Below are positions 31,801 through 41,250 of a stretch of 64,000 nt of DNA, piece by piece. Positions within the stretch are counted from its first letter, which is position 1; each line of letters begins with the position of its first letter. The stretch is from Mytilus trossulus (lineage: Eukaryota > Mollusca > Bivalvia > Mytilida > Mytilidae): NCBI RefSeq assembly GCF_036588685.1, contig NC_086383.1, positions 56,061,448 to 56,125,447 on the forward strand, read 5' to 3'. Both the position numbers and the translations under genes were made by a program. The notes under the pieces are model-generated. The model did no database searches, was not told the origin of the DNA, and saw nothing but the letters and a program-made list of their open reading frames with translations.

Positions 31801-33801
31801 TAAGTTGAAGTTTGGAAAGGCCAGAATAGGAGAATCTAGCAGAAGTGATTTAACATTCTGAAATGCACGTTGTTGTTCATCGGTCCAGCTAAAACGTTCA
31901 TATTTCTTTAAAAGTCTCGTCAGAGGTTCCATTTCAGCACTGAAATTTTTTATGTATTTCCGAAACCAATTAAATAAACCAACAAGGCGGCGCAACTCTT
32001 TCACATTTTTTGGTATAGGATAATCAACGATGGCCTGAACACGGTCCGGTGGCGGCTCAATTCCTTTATTTGAAATTTTATGACCTAAGTATATACAAGA
32101 GTTCTGAGCAAAGGTACACTTTTTGGGTCCCAGCTTTAAACCAGCATTAGAAAGTCTCTGAAAAACGTTCCGTAAATCTTCAATATGCTGATCGAATGTT
32201 TCGGATGCAATAAGGATATCATCAAGATAGCACAAACATGATTTAAAAGTTAATCCTTTAAGTACTTTATCCATCAGCAGTTGAAAAGATGCTGGGGATG
32301 AACTCAGTCCCATCGGTAATCTTAAAAATTTGAAAGTACCAAAACAGGTATTAAAGGCTGTGTAACGTTGACTGTCTTTTGAAATCGGTAACTGAAAAAA
32401 TCCAGATGATAAGTCTATTGAAGTAAGAAAATTCGGTGTTTTTGTAGAAAACGATTCAGTGAGATCTTGTAAATCAGGAATTGAATAAGAAAAGTGTTGA
32501 GTCATGGAATTTAAATACCTAAAGTCACAACAGAAACGAAATTTTGACAAACTAGTCTCTTTCGATGAAGCGTTTGCTTTGTCTTTTTGATACGTTCTTT
32601 TCGACACAAGTACCACCGGACTTGTAATAGGAACATCTTCTGTTTCCTCTACTGGTGCAATTACACCTTGTCGCAAAAGTTCATCTAAATGATGTCTTAG
32701 AATATCCTTCTTTTCCGGAGTTAAACGATATGAACGTTGGTGTTTCGGTTTAAAGTCGGGCTTCAAACATATTTGGTGTTGAACAACATTGGTAAAGCCT
32801 AAGTCAGGGTTTTCCTCGGTAACAAACAATTCTTTATTAGAATGTAAAAATTCAATCAATGTCGATTTCTGTACTTCAGTTAAGTATTCGGGAATATTAA
32901 AATAAGAGATAAATTTAGAGTCGATCTCAGTATCTTTATTCACCGGTTCAGTCGACAATTGAATATTTTGAACAAAATGAGTGTCATTATTTTCACTCAA
33001 AGGCATACATACATGATCCTTAGAAAACGGTTCAAGCTCCGCTAAAATCTGTCCTTTATTCAAATGTACAGTTTCATTAGTAAAATTCAAAATTTTAATC
33101 GGGACTTGTTTCTCTCGATTTACTGTCACTACAGCTTTCGATATTATGACTCCTCGGTCTTTAGATATTTTGGAAGTACATATACCTTGCATTCCATATT
33201 GCACTTTTCCATTTACGTGTCCCCAAATAAGGACTTCTGAATTCGGAGGTATAGAAGCAGGACTTTGAGTTAAAATCTTGAAATGTTTAGATCTTATGCG
33301 ACAATCACTAAAGTCAAGAACGATTTTCTTGGAATATAAATAATTCGTTCCTAAAATTAAAGGATGCGATGTTTGCACTAAAATATATACATGAATCCAG
33401 TGCTTTCCTTGAGGCACAGAAATCTTAACCTTAGCAGTTCCATAAATTTGCACTGTCTGATTATTCGCTAAAGTAATTTTGTCACTTGTAGCACTGAACT
33501 CGGACTTCATTGAATCTGGTATTGAATTAAAAAGTCGCGAAGACATGACATTTATTGAACTACCTGTATCAATTAATGCTGAAATTTCCAGATTTGCAAT
33601 TCGCACAGGCATATACAAAAATTTACTAACAAATGTTGAATCGTCGTCACTTGTTGATTCAGTTGATTCAGAATAATTTACCGATTTATCAGAAATGTTA
33701 ACATAGGCAGACTCGTGTACAGAAATTTTATCTACATGCCACCCCGGGGGTCCTGCCCTGTGAACCCCGGGTTCATCCGGTTTCCCGAACTGTTTACACA
33801 C
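28876..33801 (-). CDS. pol: Pol polyprotein: protease, RT, RNase H, integrase
   Basis: Open frame of 1641 codons with no ATG at its start; it is reached from gag by a -1 shift at 33780-33786. Protease: ALIDTGSSINVMS near residue 78, later LILGTNYL. RT: FCCDFRYLN then CYLDDILIAS near residue 525 (catalytic YLDD). RNase H: FRLAVDSCCKGIGYVLYQ and a later ECDHQALKPL. Integrase: an H-H-C-C zinc finger (HHDSTLGGHCG ... CHECQ) near residue 1140, then a D, D, 35, E core at about residues 1212, 1272 and 1307 (WEMDLQ, VSDQGSEF, GACERPH). Next comes a GPY-type module (KFAGPYVISRV) near residue 1440. Between RNase H and integrase lies an unusual ~240-residue low-complexity spacer with KIFNQST-like repeats. 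All catalytic residues are visible and there is no internal stop. Confidence 0.95.
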   Translation of the reverse strand: MCKQFGKPDEPGVHRAGPPGWHVDKISVHESAYVNISDKSVNYSESTESTSDDDSTFVSKFLYMPVRIANLEISALIDTGSSINVMSSRLFNSIPDSMKSEFSATSDKITLANNQTVQIYGTAKVKISVPQGKHWIHVYILVQTSHPLILGTNYLYSKKIVLDFSDCRIRSKHFKILTQSPASIPPNSEVLIWGHVNGKVQYGMQGICTSKISKDRGVIISKAVVTVNREKQVPIKILNFTNETVHLNKGQILAELEPFSKDHVCMPLSENNDTHFVQNIQLSTEPVNKDTEIDSKFISYFNIPEYLTEVQKSTLIEFLHSNKELFVTEENPDLGFTNVVQHQICLKPDFKPKHQRSYRLTPEKKDILRHHLDELLRQGVIAPVEETEDVPITSPVVLVSKRTYQKDKANASSKETSLSKFRFCCDFRYLNSMTQHFSYSIPDLQDLTESFSTKTPNFLTSIDLSSGFFQLPISKDSQRYTAFNTCFGTFKFLRLPMGLSSSPASFQLLMDKVLKGLTFKSCLCYLDDILIASETFDQHIEDLRNVFQRLSNAGLKLGPKKCTFAQNSCIYLGHKISNKGIEPPPDRVQAIVDYPIPKNVKELRRLVGLFNWFRKYIKNFSAEMEPLTRLLKKYERFSWTDEQQRAFQNVKSLLLDSPILAFPNFNLPFRLAVDSCCKGIGYVLYQKMSETDEIRVIRFGSKALSKWQKSYGPTKLELLCMVTAVLECSSYLRTKPFVIECDHQALKPLFSNQLKGAIYERWIAILQQYNFEIQYKPAREMQVPDALSRCTQETSNAFESPDEQDPYFPYEPENTGQIIVPGGIQLTTLLHDSDTSDSKNLQVNNIGMSLTVPMYTVDNSVPRKNVLLQPQNEYDADTEDIDQQLARVAKKRKPRKTLQLYPRKKYNVVKKSEPLNKLTDCDSKHSQISISDQLNQFEKVYQQITQSTNLPKSNQIFDQSTDSATSQCDATFFNQSTESSQNEKSDKIFNQSTASDNVQDVDKIFEQTTDVNETQVTYISENEITNNYTNKRDSDTGIDSDPNVNILKSIDIFREKGFSIESIHELQRNDTNCRPLIQYLERNELPKLQKEARRLLLLIPNFHLINGILFHTRNRKSVRAKTMNNFQLVVPEISLKTIIALHHDSTLGGHCGIQNTLDLIQEHYYFPNLSEKVTDYIRSCHECQSRKNTTLKTKASITSFPTPCAPFEVWEMDLQYGPVPVSRSGNSYIFTAIDLFSKYMFAEPIPNTDPLTVGNALFKLVTQFGVCRTIVSDQGSEFIGKCFREVCRLLDIIQEYTPSFAHHCLGACERPHRTLSERLTPFIVKGKPWEDVLPGIVFSMNNTPNQSVGFSPFEIVYGKRPQFPLSLHIKDTDFSSVPKDCHAYLKKQCEKLNLIRTEVEKNAINSQVKMVDRVNKDKIPNISFNENDYVYLSKEPTGSGQKIKNKFAGPYVISRVNSPHMYTLKDPNTNKILSQPVHINRLKSVYVRKPNPSKYFMDPVHTKLDDVEVQDYTSMNEDNTPVQENQNTNYDNLSDNTSQSDNILIVENSTTMSRPKRTKKLPARFKDNNFIHFSEVDVSSDSKSASQLKVKRFLAHKIMNGKRAYLAHIVGEPAQHAMWLQEHQLGPKAKAKLKSRPPPKI

Positions 33802-34988
33802 TGTGGACTCTTATGTCCCGTTTGTCCACAAATATGACATATAAAAGAGAAATCTATATTACCCTGTTCATTCCAATTGCAAGCACGCGCAAAGTGTCCA
33901 GGCGCATGACATTTACGGCACAAACCACGGTCAGATTGATATACCTGACGATCTCGATTTCGTGAACGAGAAAAATTATCATTTCCTTGTACATCACGAG
34001 TATTGTCTTTTTGCTGAGAAAAATTGGTTGCAAGTTTTGATACGGCTTGAGTTAGACTGTTTATTTGACCTTGTAATTCACTCACCACATCAGTGTTATA
34101 ATTGTTTACATCTTTCGCCACAGTGGGTATCCTATTGGCAGATTTACTAACAGCAGCTACATGTAGTGCATCGTCCTTTCGATAACCGTAAGCTTCGCCC
34201 ATTTTGGCAGCTGCTAGGCAATTCGCGCTATCACTATGTTGACCTGCCCTAACAAAAAAGGCGAGTTGATCAGGCAAACCCTTTATAAATTTAATCAATA
34301 TTTCGTGATCACTTTTGTGCAAAATTGTTGCTTTTTCAAGTAGTTGAGCGTAAAAGTCATCAATTGATTGACCTTTTGAAAGTGTTAATGTTTCAAATAT
34401 TTCACCTTCAAGAAGTATAGTTGGACTTCGAAAATCAATATCAATATACTGCTTCTTGTAAACCTGTTCAAAAGTTTGCCATACTTGCTTATTGTCGGTT
34501 GGAAGAGTATTGAACCAAGTAAGAGCTGGGCCACAAAGGTGTAAATGAAAAGCGGCAATTTTTCTAGCATCCTCCTCCGGTACTATATGATGTAACACGG
34601 CATAGGACTCAAACTCACTCAAAAACTGAAATGCATTTTCATGTGGGTATCCCCCAAATTTACGGCAATTGGCTAACTTTTCCATTTTGTGAAAAGAATT
34701 ATGTTTGAAATTTAATGTGGAAGGTTGAACGTCGTCGTCAAGTGTTGAAGAAACTACGGTATTTGATGTACTAGAATTGGTAAATTCTGAGGTATGAAAT
34801 TGATCAAATGCTGTCCAGACAGGGGTAGCTGGCGTCTCTACATTTAGCAAACTGAACGAAGTATTTAACTGTAGTGGAGAAGCCGGTGGTTGCAATAAAG
34901 AGCCAATATCGGGTTCTAAGTCATCTGTTATTTGGTTATATAATAGAAAATCGTCTATAAAAATAGACTCGTTGTCAGATTCCGACAT
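33732..34988 (-). CDS. gag: Gag polyprotein of the Gypsy element, 418 aa
   Basis: Intact frame from ATG (MSESDNESIFIDDF...). A capsid-like region begins near residue 110 (CRKFGGYPHENAFQFLSEFE) and runs through LHLCGPALTWFNTLP, the usual Ty3/Gypsy gag core. Two CCHC zinc knuckles near the C-terminus, CRKCHAPGHFARAC and CHICGQTGHKSPQC, should bind element RNA. The last 70 bp overlap pol in the -1 frame. It forms the particle core. Confidence 0.93.
   Translation of the reverse strand: MSESDNESIFIDDFLLYNQITDDLEPDIGSLLQPPASPLQLNTSFSLLNVETPATPVWTAFDQFHTSEFTNSSTSNTVVSSTLDDDVQPSTLNFKHNSFHKMEKLANCRKFGGYPHENAFQFLSEFESYAVLHHIVPEEDARKIAAFHLHLCGPALTWFNTLPTDNKQVWQTFEQVYKKQYIDIDFRSPTILLEGEIFETLTLSKGQSIDDFYAQLLEKATILHKSDHEILIKFIKGLPDQLAFFVRAGQHSDSANCLAAAKMGEAYGYRKDDALHVAAVSKSANRIPTVAKDVNNYNTDVVSELQGQINSLTQAVSKLATNFSQQKDNTRDVQGNDNFSRSRNRDRQVYQSDRGLCRKCHAPGHFARACNWNEQGNIDFSFICHICGQTGHKSPQCVNSSGNRMNPGFTGQDPRGGM
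33761..33786 (-). promoter_or_regulatory. -1 ribosomal frameshift signal (gag to pol)
   Basis: Minus strand G GGA AAC (33780-33786) in the gag frame, then after 4 nt the hairpin TGAACC-CGG-GGTTCA (33761-33775). A competing stem CCGGGG/CCCCGG (33765-33770 with 33744-33749) overlaps it. The -1 frame opens only eight codons upstream and has no ATG, so frameshifting is the natural route to Pol. Confidence 0.8.
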
Positions 34989-35052
34989 TTACCAAATAAA
35001 AATACAATGTTTAAAACAGTTTTATATATATATCACACGCAAAAATCAGTAA

Positions 35053-35117
35053 TGAGAAAAATCTCACGTACTGTACGCTCAGCTGTACGTAGACGAGCAG
35101 AAATGAGATAAATCTCA
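35053..35117. repeat. Palindromes TGAGA(N)4TCTCA in the 5' leader
   Basis: TGAGAAAAATCTCA at 35053-35066 and TGAGATAAATCTCA at 35104-35117, matching the motifs in the 3' non-coding region of the same element. Confidence 0.85.
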
Positions 35118-35518
35118 CATTCTACATAAATGGAAATAAATACAGGCAATACATACACTATAATAAATCTTTATTTTTGCAATCTTATATTATTCCAAGT
35201 AATTCCGTCTATACAAGACCATATATATTTGAATATACCCACGGATGTCCATGATGTTTTCTGACATAAAATAAATATCTCTATGTTTGTTTGTATATAT
35301 AGTTTTAAAATTAATATTTGTTCGAATAATTCACTGGTCTAAATGCTCTCATAATGTATCTGTATTGACGAATCAACCACGTGTGTCGTCCTCGTGTGTG
35401 GGGTCTACATGTATGATATACACGGACGTCACATTTTCAGAAAATAATTAAATATGTGTCGAAAACTGCATAAATGTTCTTAAAAACTCAATAAAACGTC
35501 TCCATATATTCTTTTTTA

Positions 35519-35532
35519 GGGTCACTCCACCA
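35519..35532 (-). promoter_or_regulatory. Primer-binding site of the Gypsy element
   Basis: On the minus strand TGGTGGAGTGACCC directly follows the 5' LTR. TGG pairs with the CCA end of a tRNA. I could not name the tRNA from memory. Confidence 0.7.
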
Positions 35533-35732
35533 TGTAACGATATCGCCTCGTCGTAATTATAGGTTTTGGGTTGGGACTAGCTCAAGCAATAAAAACACGT
35601 CTTACGTTGACGACATTTAATAAAAGAGAGAGTAAAACAAAAAGGCGTTTCCGGACATCACTTGTACAATTCCGTAAAACATATAAAACTGAATTACACA
35701 TATATAAAACATATATATCTAAATATATAACA
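35533..35732 (-). repeat. 5' LTR of the Gypsy element
   Basis: 200 bp, reads identical to the left LTR, followed by the target duplication CGAG (35733-35736). Confidence 0.95.
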
Positions 35733-35736
35733 CGAG

Positions 35737-36334
35737 TTGTCAAAACCTACCAACCGGTCGGGGTAATAAGCACACAAACTTATCGTTTCTTGACCTAAAC
35801 CCATATTAAAATAAAACTACAAGCAAGCGAAACAAAGCTAACGACCCATTTGGTCTTAGTGCTGTACGAAGTGAATAGTTCACTTTCGAGTAGTTGTGTA
35901 AAAGCAACATCTCTTTGTTCTAGCAGAAAAATTTTACTTGTTCATTTAAAGTTTAACATCAATATTTCATCAGTGAATAATTTTGCTTGTTCGTTTAAAG
36001 TTTAACATAAATATTCCATAGATCAGCTGTGAATAAAAAGAAATCGGTGAACACTACACGGAAAAGATTGTATTTGAACGAATTGTTGTGTTAATTTTCA
36101 ATATCCACTGAAGGTCTATTTTTGTATATGCAACTGCGTCTGGACTTAATGCCTTTAATGAACTTTTATATCAATACAAATTATTCATTCATTAACTCAA
36201 TGAACTTTGTATAAAACAATACGCAAACGAGTAACAGATATATCATATACAGCAACACACGACTTTTACTGAACCTTAGGCCTTAGACTTTAGATGTTAA
36301 CGTGTTACTAAGGCATAAATTACCTTAGTCGTAT
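35737..36334. other. Intergenic, no gene seen
   Basis: Right flank of the Gypsy element. AT-rich, with a small local duplication near 35930-36010 (TTGTTCATTTAAAGTTTAAC / TTGTTCGTTTAAAGTTTAAC). Confidence 0.4.
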
Positions 36335-36490
36335 TTGGCACAACTTTTTGGAATTTTGGATCCTCAATGCTCTTCAACTTTGTACGTGTTTGGCTTTATT
36401 AATATTTTGATATGAGCGTCACTGATGAGTCTGATGTAAACGAAACGCGCGTCTGGCGTACTAAATTATAATCCTGGTACCTTTGATAAC
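36335..36490 (+). repeat. Dispersed repeat Rep-B
   Basis: CAATGCTCTTCAACTTTGTA ... GAGCGTCACTGATGAGTCTG ... ACGAAACGCGCGTCTGGCG ... CCTGGTACCTTTGATAAC. Confidence 0.85.
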
Positions 36491-36689
36491 TAGTTACTCA
36501 TCAGATCGATTCAAAGTACAAAAATAACTTACAAAAACACTAAATAGAACTTAGAATTGAAACAGTAGTAAATGATCCAACCATAGAGCAGATTACAGCT
36601 CAATGCCACATATGTATCTTCAACAAAGCGAGATTATCTGGCACCTGAAGGCGAATTCAGTTGGCCCTTGAACAAAAAGGTGTACTTTC

Positions 36690-36795
36690 AAAAAGAAGAT
36701 GTGGTATAATTGCCAATGAGACTCTTGACAACATACCAAAAACACAAATTTCTAGACGATCTTTAGCAATTAGCAAAGCACATACTACATAGATG
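36690..36795 (+). repeat. Dispersed repeat Rep-A, partial
   Basis: GATGTGGTATAATTGCCAAT is the start of Rep-A, but the remainder is strongly diverged. A Rep-C fragment (GGCACCTGAAGGCGAATTCA) lies just before it, around 36630-36680. Confidence 0.6.
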
Positions 36796-37264
36796 AATGA
36801 AAATTGACGTCACATTGTTTGTGTACAACAGTGGACGTGTAAATTCATCAGAAGTAGGTATAAAGCAAAGTGCTGGAGATGTAAAGTTATGCAGCAGCAA
36901 ATACGAAAAAAAGTGTAGCTTTGAAACTGTTTATTGACGTATTCAAACTCAAGCCCTCAAATGTAAAGTAAAGTTACTAAGATATAAATTCAAGCGTTGA
37001 AAATGTAAAGTCCATCAATAAAAATATGAAAATAGTGCTGATGATGTAAAATCCACTGCTAGAAATTTGAAATTAGTGCCAGAGATGTAAAGTCCAAAAC
37101 TGATCAAGTATAATCAAGCGCTGAAGATGTCTGATATAAATAGCCGAGAGGCTGAATTGGAGGAGGCTGATTGTTACTCGGGAGAAAAAATTGTCAGTCG
37201 AGCCATTTTTCATTTATTTTATTCGATTCTAAACGTAGATTTTAAATTATAAAAGCCTTTATTC

Positions 37265-37460
37265 TACCTCAGGCATAGATTACCTTATCTGTATTTGGCA
37301 AAACTTTTAGGAATTTTGGTCCTCAATGCTCTTCAACTTCGTACTTTATTTGGCCTTTTTAACTTTTTTGGATTCGAGCGTCACTGATGAGTCTTTTGTA
37401 GACGAAACGCGCGTCTGGCGTATATACTAAATTTAGTCCTGGTATCTATGATGAGTTTAT
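37265..37460 (+). repeat. Dispersed repeat Rep-B
   Basis: CAATGCTCTTCAACTTCGTA ... GACGAAACGCGCGTCTGGCG ... AGTCCTGGTATCTATGATGA. Lies about 280 bp upstream of the FAMeT gene. Confidence 0.85.
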
Positions 37461-37738
37461 TGTTATATTCATATACCGTGGCCCTTTAAAGGAGACACAA
37501 TTGATAAGAATTTAATTGTTAATAAATTCCATTCGACCTCAGAGTTGATTGCATCTTTTTAACGAACCAACGCTTGTTCATTGTATTATCTTGTATGAAC
37601 AATTCTTCCTGATTGGACAGCGTATCAATCTACGTTATAAAGCTGTTTCAATATACATCGCCAGTTAAGATTTTAATACTTATTGGATAAGCAAGCTCGT
37701 TTGTGATAAATTTCCAAAGGATTTTTTTTTGGAATATA

Positions 37739-40700
37739 ATGATATTAAAAGTGGACATATTTTTTAGTTTCTGTATTATTTCTGTATATTCTGGTAAGTA
37801 ATAAAAAAAATTCATCCGTATTTTTTATTAGAAAATATTCTTAAGGTTTTAACAAATTTCCTTCACATACATGTATATTATTTTATTTTTTTTGCAAAGT
37901 TAATTAATACATATATTATTTCACTCATTAAGATAGTGCTCTCTTTTTTATAAGCGTCAGACGCCCCACCCCCTTTTGCCATCGATTATAATAAAATAAT
38001 TAATTATCAAAAGGTACCTGGATTGTAATTTAATAGGCCAAACACGCGTTTGGTCTACATAAGAGTCATCAGTGACGCTCATATCAAAATATTTATAAAG
38101 CCAAACATATACGAAGTTGAAGAGCATTGACAATCTAAAAATCTACCAAGTGTGCTATCATCAATGAGACAATTTTGATCAAGGTAAAAAAAAAGAAGTA
38201 AAATCACAAAAATACTGAACTCCGTGGAAAATTCAAAATGGAAAGTTCCTATTCATCAAAGTGAGAGGGTTAGCGATTTAAAACCAGGATTAATCCACCA
38301 TTTTCTATGTTTGAAAATGTCTGTACCAAGTCAGGAATATGACAGTTCTTGTCCATTCGTTTTTCATGTGCTTTGTCATTTGATTTTGCCATGTGATTAT
38401 GGACTTTTCGATTGGATTTTCCTATGAGTTCAGTATTTTTGTGATTTTACTTTTTTTTCAAATCAAATGATAAAGCACATTAGCTTGCTTGTTAGCTGAA
38501 CCGTGAAGTCATTATTAGGTTAGGTAAACTACCCTCCTTAAAAAATAAACGAGTCCGACATATAACCAATCTATCTGTCTGAAGCAGTAGGCTACTTTCA
38601 AAGAAGAGTAATATACCTTACCTGACAATGACTTCACAGTTCAGCTAGAAAGCAAGCTTACCAAAAATATTACATTTGCCTACACACTCCAGGGAATCGG
38701 CTGTAGTAGTACTTTCTCCCTGTCTTTTCCTTACACAACGAAACTCTAAATTAAAGTAGTCTGTAAGATTAAAAAGCTATGAAAAGTCAAGAGAGAATAT
38801 TTTCCCGCCAAAATTTCAATGACTCATATCTCAAAAACAAGCACAGTGACCTTTATATTTTTTTGCTCTTTGGATTCCTTTAATTCCCTATCAATATCAA
38901 CTAGTATTTTGAAAAGTTTTTTGCTTTGAAACTGAGAAGCGAAATCCCTTAATCTTTAACTGCTTTCAGTAGATATATACATATAATTTTATTTTGGATA
39001 TAACGCGTCTTCTGATTGGCTGACGTTATTTTGTTATGAGCCCATAGACATAATTCAGTCATGTGACCGTGACGTCATCAACGTTTTTTATGGCTTTCTA
39101 CGGTTCAAAATAGAATTTAGAATTAAATTATAAGAAATGACTGTAATATTTTCTCTGTCTATTCGAAATAACATAAAAAAAAAAATGTGGTGCACACTGT
39201 TAAATAACCCGCTACGCGCGTTATTCAGTGTGCACCAAATTTTTTATGTTATTTCTTCATAGACAGAAAAAATATTACAGTCATTCCTTAATTGAATGTT
39301 ATATGATTGTAATAATATATGTTATGTTATGACTATAGTAATAAATGTTACATATGTATATTTCACTTATAGGCATCAATTTAACAACGGAAAATGATGT
39401 GTACAAATCACTTAAATATTACGGAATGGATATTCAAACTTTGGAGTCAATATCTTTCAAGGTCAAGGCCTGTGATGGAGTGTTTATTAGCTTAGTGGAT
39501 GATAGTTTTGGTATACTATATAATAACAATATAGTATACCGAGTGCTTTTTGGCAAATCACAGATCAAAATCATAGATAATCAATATGAAATCACACTTG
39601 CCTATGAAACCTGGTCAGGAATTGATTGCAACTGTTACGTCTCTGTAGTTGTTTCCTGGGCTAATGCCTATATCACCATCGAGGCTAGAAAAGGTACATG
39701 GATTAGATCGGACATATTCATCAGCAATGATATTAGTGTAAATGACATTAAAATAACGTCGAATACTACAGCGCACTGGCTTATAGATGTACAGGAAAAT
39801 GCAACCGTTGTGCCAGGTAAACTATATTCATGATCAGATATGTAAACTACATCCACTTCATTTGAACTTTGTTAGATATTTGTGTCATTTGCAATTATAC
39901 CACTTCCTATTCTTTTCATAAACAAAGTTGTTTTTGTATGCACCTTTAAAGTTTTTTGGTATTTTTTTCTTTGTTTGAACATTCTCTAAACAAAAATAAC
40001 ATCAAACAGAAAATAAACTCCTATACACATATCAAAATTAAGATTAACTGCAAATGTAAGCTTGAAGCAGGCCTCAAAATTAAGAGGAAACACAAGTAAT
40101 ACGACTTTTGGCTTCACAAGAAAAATCATGTTCCTGTATGTAATTGAACTCGAGTGTATTCTTTTTAATAAAGTCGAAGCAAAAGTGTTTGTTCTCAGAA
40201 AAAAACATGCCTTTTATAATGACGTAACAATTCTTATCTTATCTGGTTAAATTTTATAATGTTTTTATTTATTAGATATGTACAATTCAACATGTTATTG
40301 CGCTTATTTGATCTGATACATAAACAATATCAATACACAGGCCATAATTCAGTCTTTTCTATGTAATAAGTGAGCTCTTGCAACTTGAAGGAATATTATA
40401 CAATATAGTTTTCATTATGATCCTTTTGTTTAGATTGCCCATATGATCCGACAGCAAACGCCAATGACAAACTAACGACACAAGAACTTGATTCGACAAC
40501 AACATCCAAAACAACACAATTTGTAGAAACAACTGCACTTTCACCGAACAAAACTCTATGTACTTGTTTATGCAATAACTTCACTATCAGCGACGACGAA
40601 CTGATCAGAAAGATTGCACTGTTGAGATCAGAGCTGTCTATAGATACCAAACGAACGAACAAATACAGACGATCACTGATATCTGCAGCAGACGACAGGC

Positions 40701-40834
40701 CATCTTCAAAGTACATCGGCAACTTCGGTATTGTTGTTTTAGTGGTTATTTGCAGCCTGATAGTTTTGATGGACTTTCAACACTATGCTCGCGTTATATT
40801 TCAAAAACAGAAAAACGTATTCACGTCTTGTTAA
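37739..40834 (+). CDS. FAMeT-domain single-pass membrane protein, 3 exons, 299 aa
   Basis: Exons are 37739-37793, 39373-39816 and 40434-40834. Introns are GT-AG (CTG|GTAAGT, TTATAG|GC, CCAG|GTAAAC, TTTAG|AT). 55+444+401 = 900 nt, 300 codons with the stop. Exon 1 encodes an 18-residue signal peptide (MILKVDIFFSFCIISVYS). Exon 2 resembles the farnesoic acid O-methyltransferase-like domain (Methyltransf_FA): ISFKVKACDGVFISL, then YEITLAYETWSG and VVSWANAYITIEARKG. Despite the name, this domain in animals is generally an extracellular module without shown enzyme activity. Exon 3 has a Thr-rich stalk, a CTCLC motif (about 209-213), a charged helix, a transmembrane segment FGIVVLVVICSLIVLM (about 264-279) and a 20-residue tail. 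It is likely a type I surface protein. The C-x-C-x-C plus transmembrane tail resembles other mollusc surface proteins I have seen (family knowledge). Ligand unknown. Confidence 0.8.
38010..38140 (-). repeat. Dispersed repeat Rep-B, reverse
   Basis: GCCAAACACGCGTTTGGTCT ... AGTCATCAGTGACGCTCATA ... AAGTTGAAGAGCATTGACAA. In intron 1 of the FAMeT gene. Confidence 0.8.
38185..38460 (+). repeat. Dispersed repeat Rep-D with a short inverted head
   Basis: Begins with an inverted piece (GTAAAATCACAAAAATACTG) and continues GTGAGAGGGTTAGCGATTTA ... AATCCACCATTTTCTATGTT ... CAGTATTTTTGTGATTTTAC. The two ends are inverted relative to each other. In intron 1 of the FAMeT gene. Confidence 0.8.
38480..38715. 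mobile_element. Second copy of the TA-type MITE, left end truncated
   Basis: Shares CTTGCTTGTTAGCTGAACCG, AATGACTTCACAGTTCAGCT and the right terminus AATCGGCTGTA with the element at 9364-9629, but lacks the left terminal repeat. Confidence 0.7.
38985..39300. mobile_element. Foldback (hairpin) repeat
   Basis: Arms of about 65 bp: AATGACTGTAATATTTTCTC ... GTGGTGCACACTG pairs with CAGTGTGCACCAAA ... ATATTACAGTCATT. It is preceded by GATTGGCTGACGTTATTTTG and TGACCGTGACGTCATCAACG. It ends about 75 bp upstream of exon 2 of the FAMeT gene. Confidence 0.75.
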
Positions 40835-41099
40835 AAGCTGCATTTAACTTGACTATTACACTAATTTGTCTGTTTATCATATTTTCCCATCACAAAACAA
40901 GTTTAGATTCAGTGTCAAAACATGTCACGATGCTTTCATTCTTTTATCTGCTGCAAAGAACGTTCAGTCTCAGGACTTTTATGAAATTTATATAGGTGCT
41001 AGAAATAAAAATAGAACAGTTTTGCGTCGGAATTTTAGTCCCAACAACGTTGTTTCTAATCGTACACCTGGCACATTATACTGCACAGAGAAAACAACG

Positions 41100-41250
41100 T
41101 TTTTGACGGTTTTTTCAATGCTCTTCAACTTTGTATTTGTTTGGCTTTATACATATTTTGATACGAGCGTCACTGATGAGTCTTATGTAGACAAAACGCG
41201 CGTCTGGCGTACTAAATTATAATTCCTGATACCTTTGATAACTATTTGAT
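41100..41250 (+). repeat. Dispersed repeat Rep-B
   Basis: CAATGCTCTTCAACTTTGTA ... GAGCGTCACTGATGAGTCTT ... ACAAAACGCGCGTCTGGCG. Lies just beyond the FAMeT gene, in what is probably its 3' UTR or downstream flank. An AATAAA is at about 41268. Confidence 0.85.

Larger units (their letters stand above)
27209..35732 (-). mobile_element. Complete Ty3/Gypsy LTR retrotransposon, 8.5 kb
   Basis: Two 200-bp LTRs that read identical, a CGAG target duplication on both outer flanks, a primer-binding site next to the right (5') LTR, a purine tract next to the left (3') LTR, and intact gag and pol frames with a -1 frameshift signal between them. Pol order is protease, RT, RNase H, integrase, the Ty3/Gypsy order. 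All required parts appear present and unbroken, so this copy may be recently active. About 1.47 kb of non-coding DNA lies between pol and the 3' LTR. Confidence 0.95.

Noticed and set aside
27209..35732. Gypsy element as the pol donor for the gag-pro element at 1848-7764
   Set aside because: LTR length and sequence, primer-binding site and Gag differ, so nothing in the sequence links them.
40866..41222. 118-codon plus frame after the FAMeT gene
   Set aside because: It starts after the FAMeT stop in another frame and runs into Rep-B; most likely 3' UTR.
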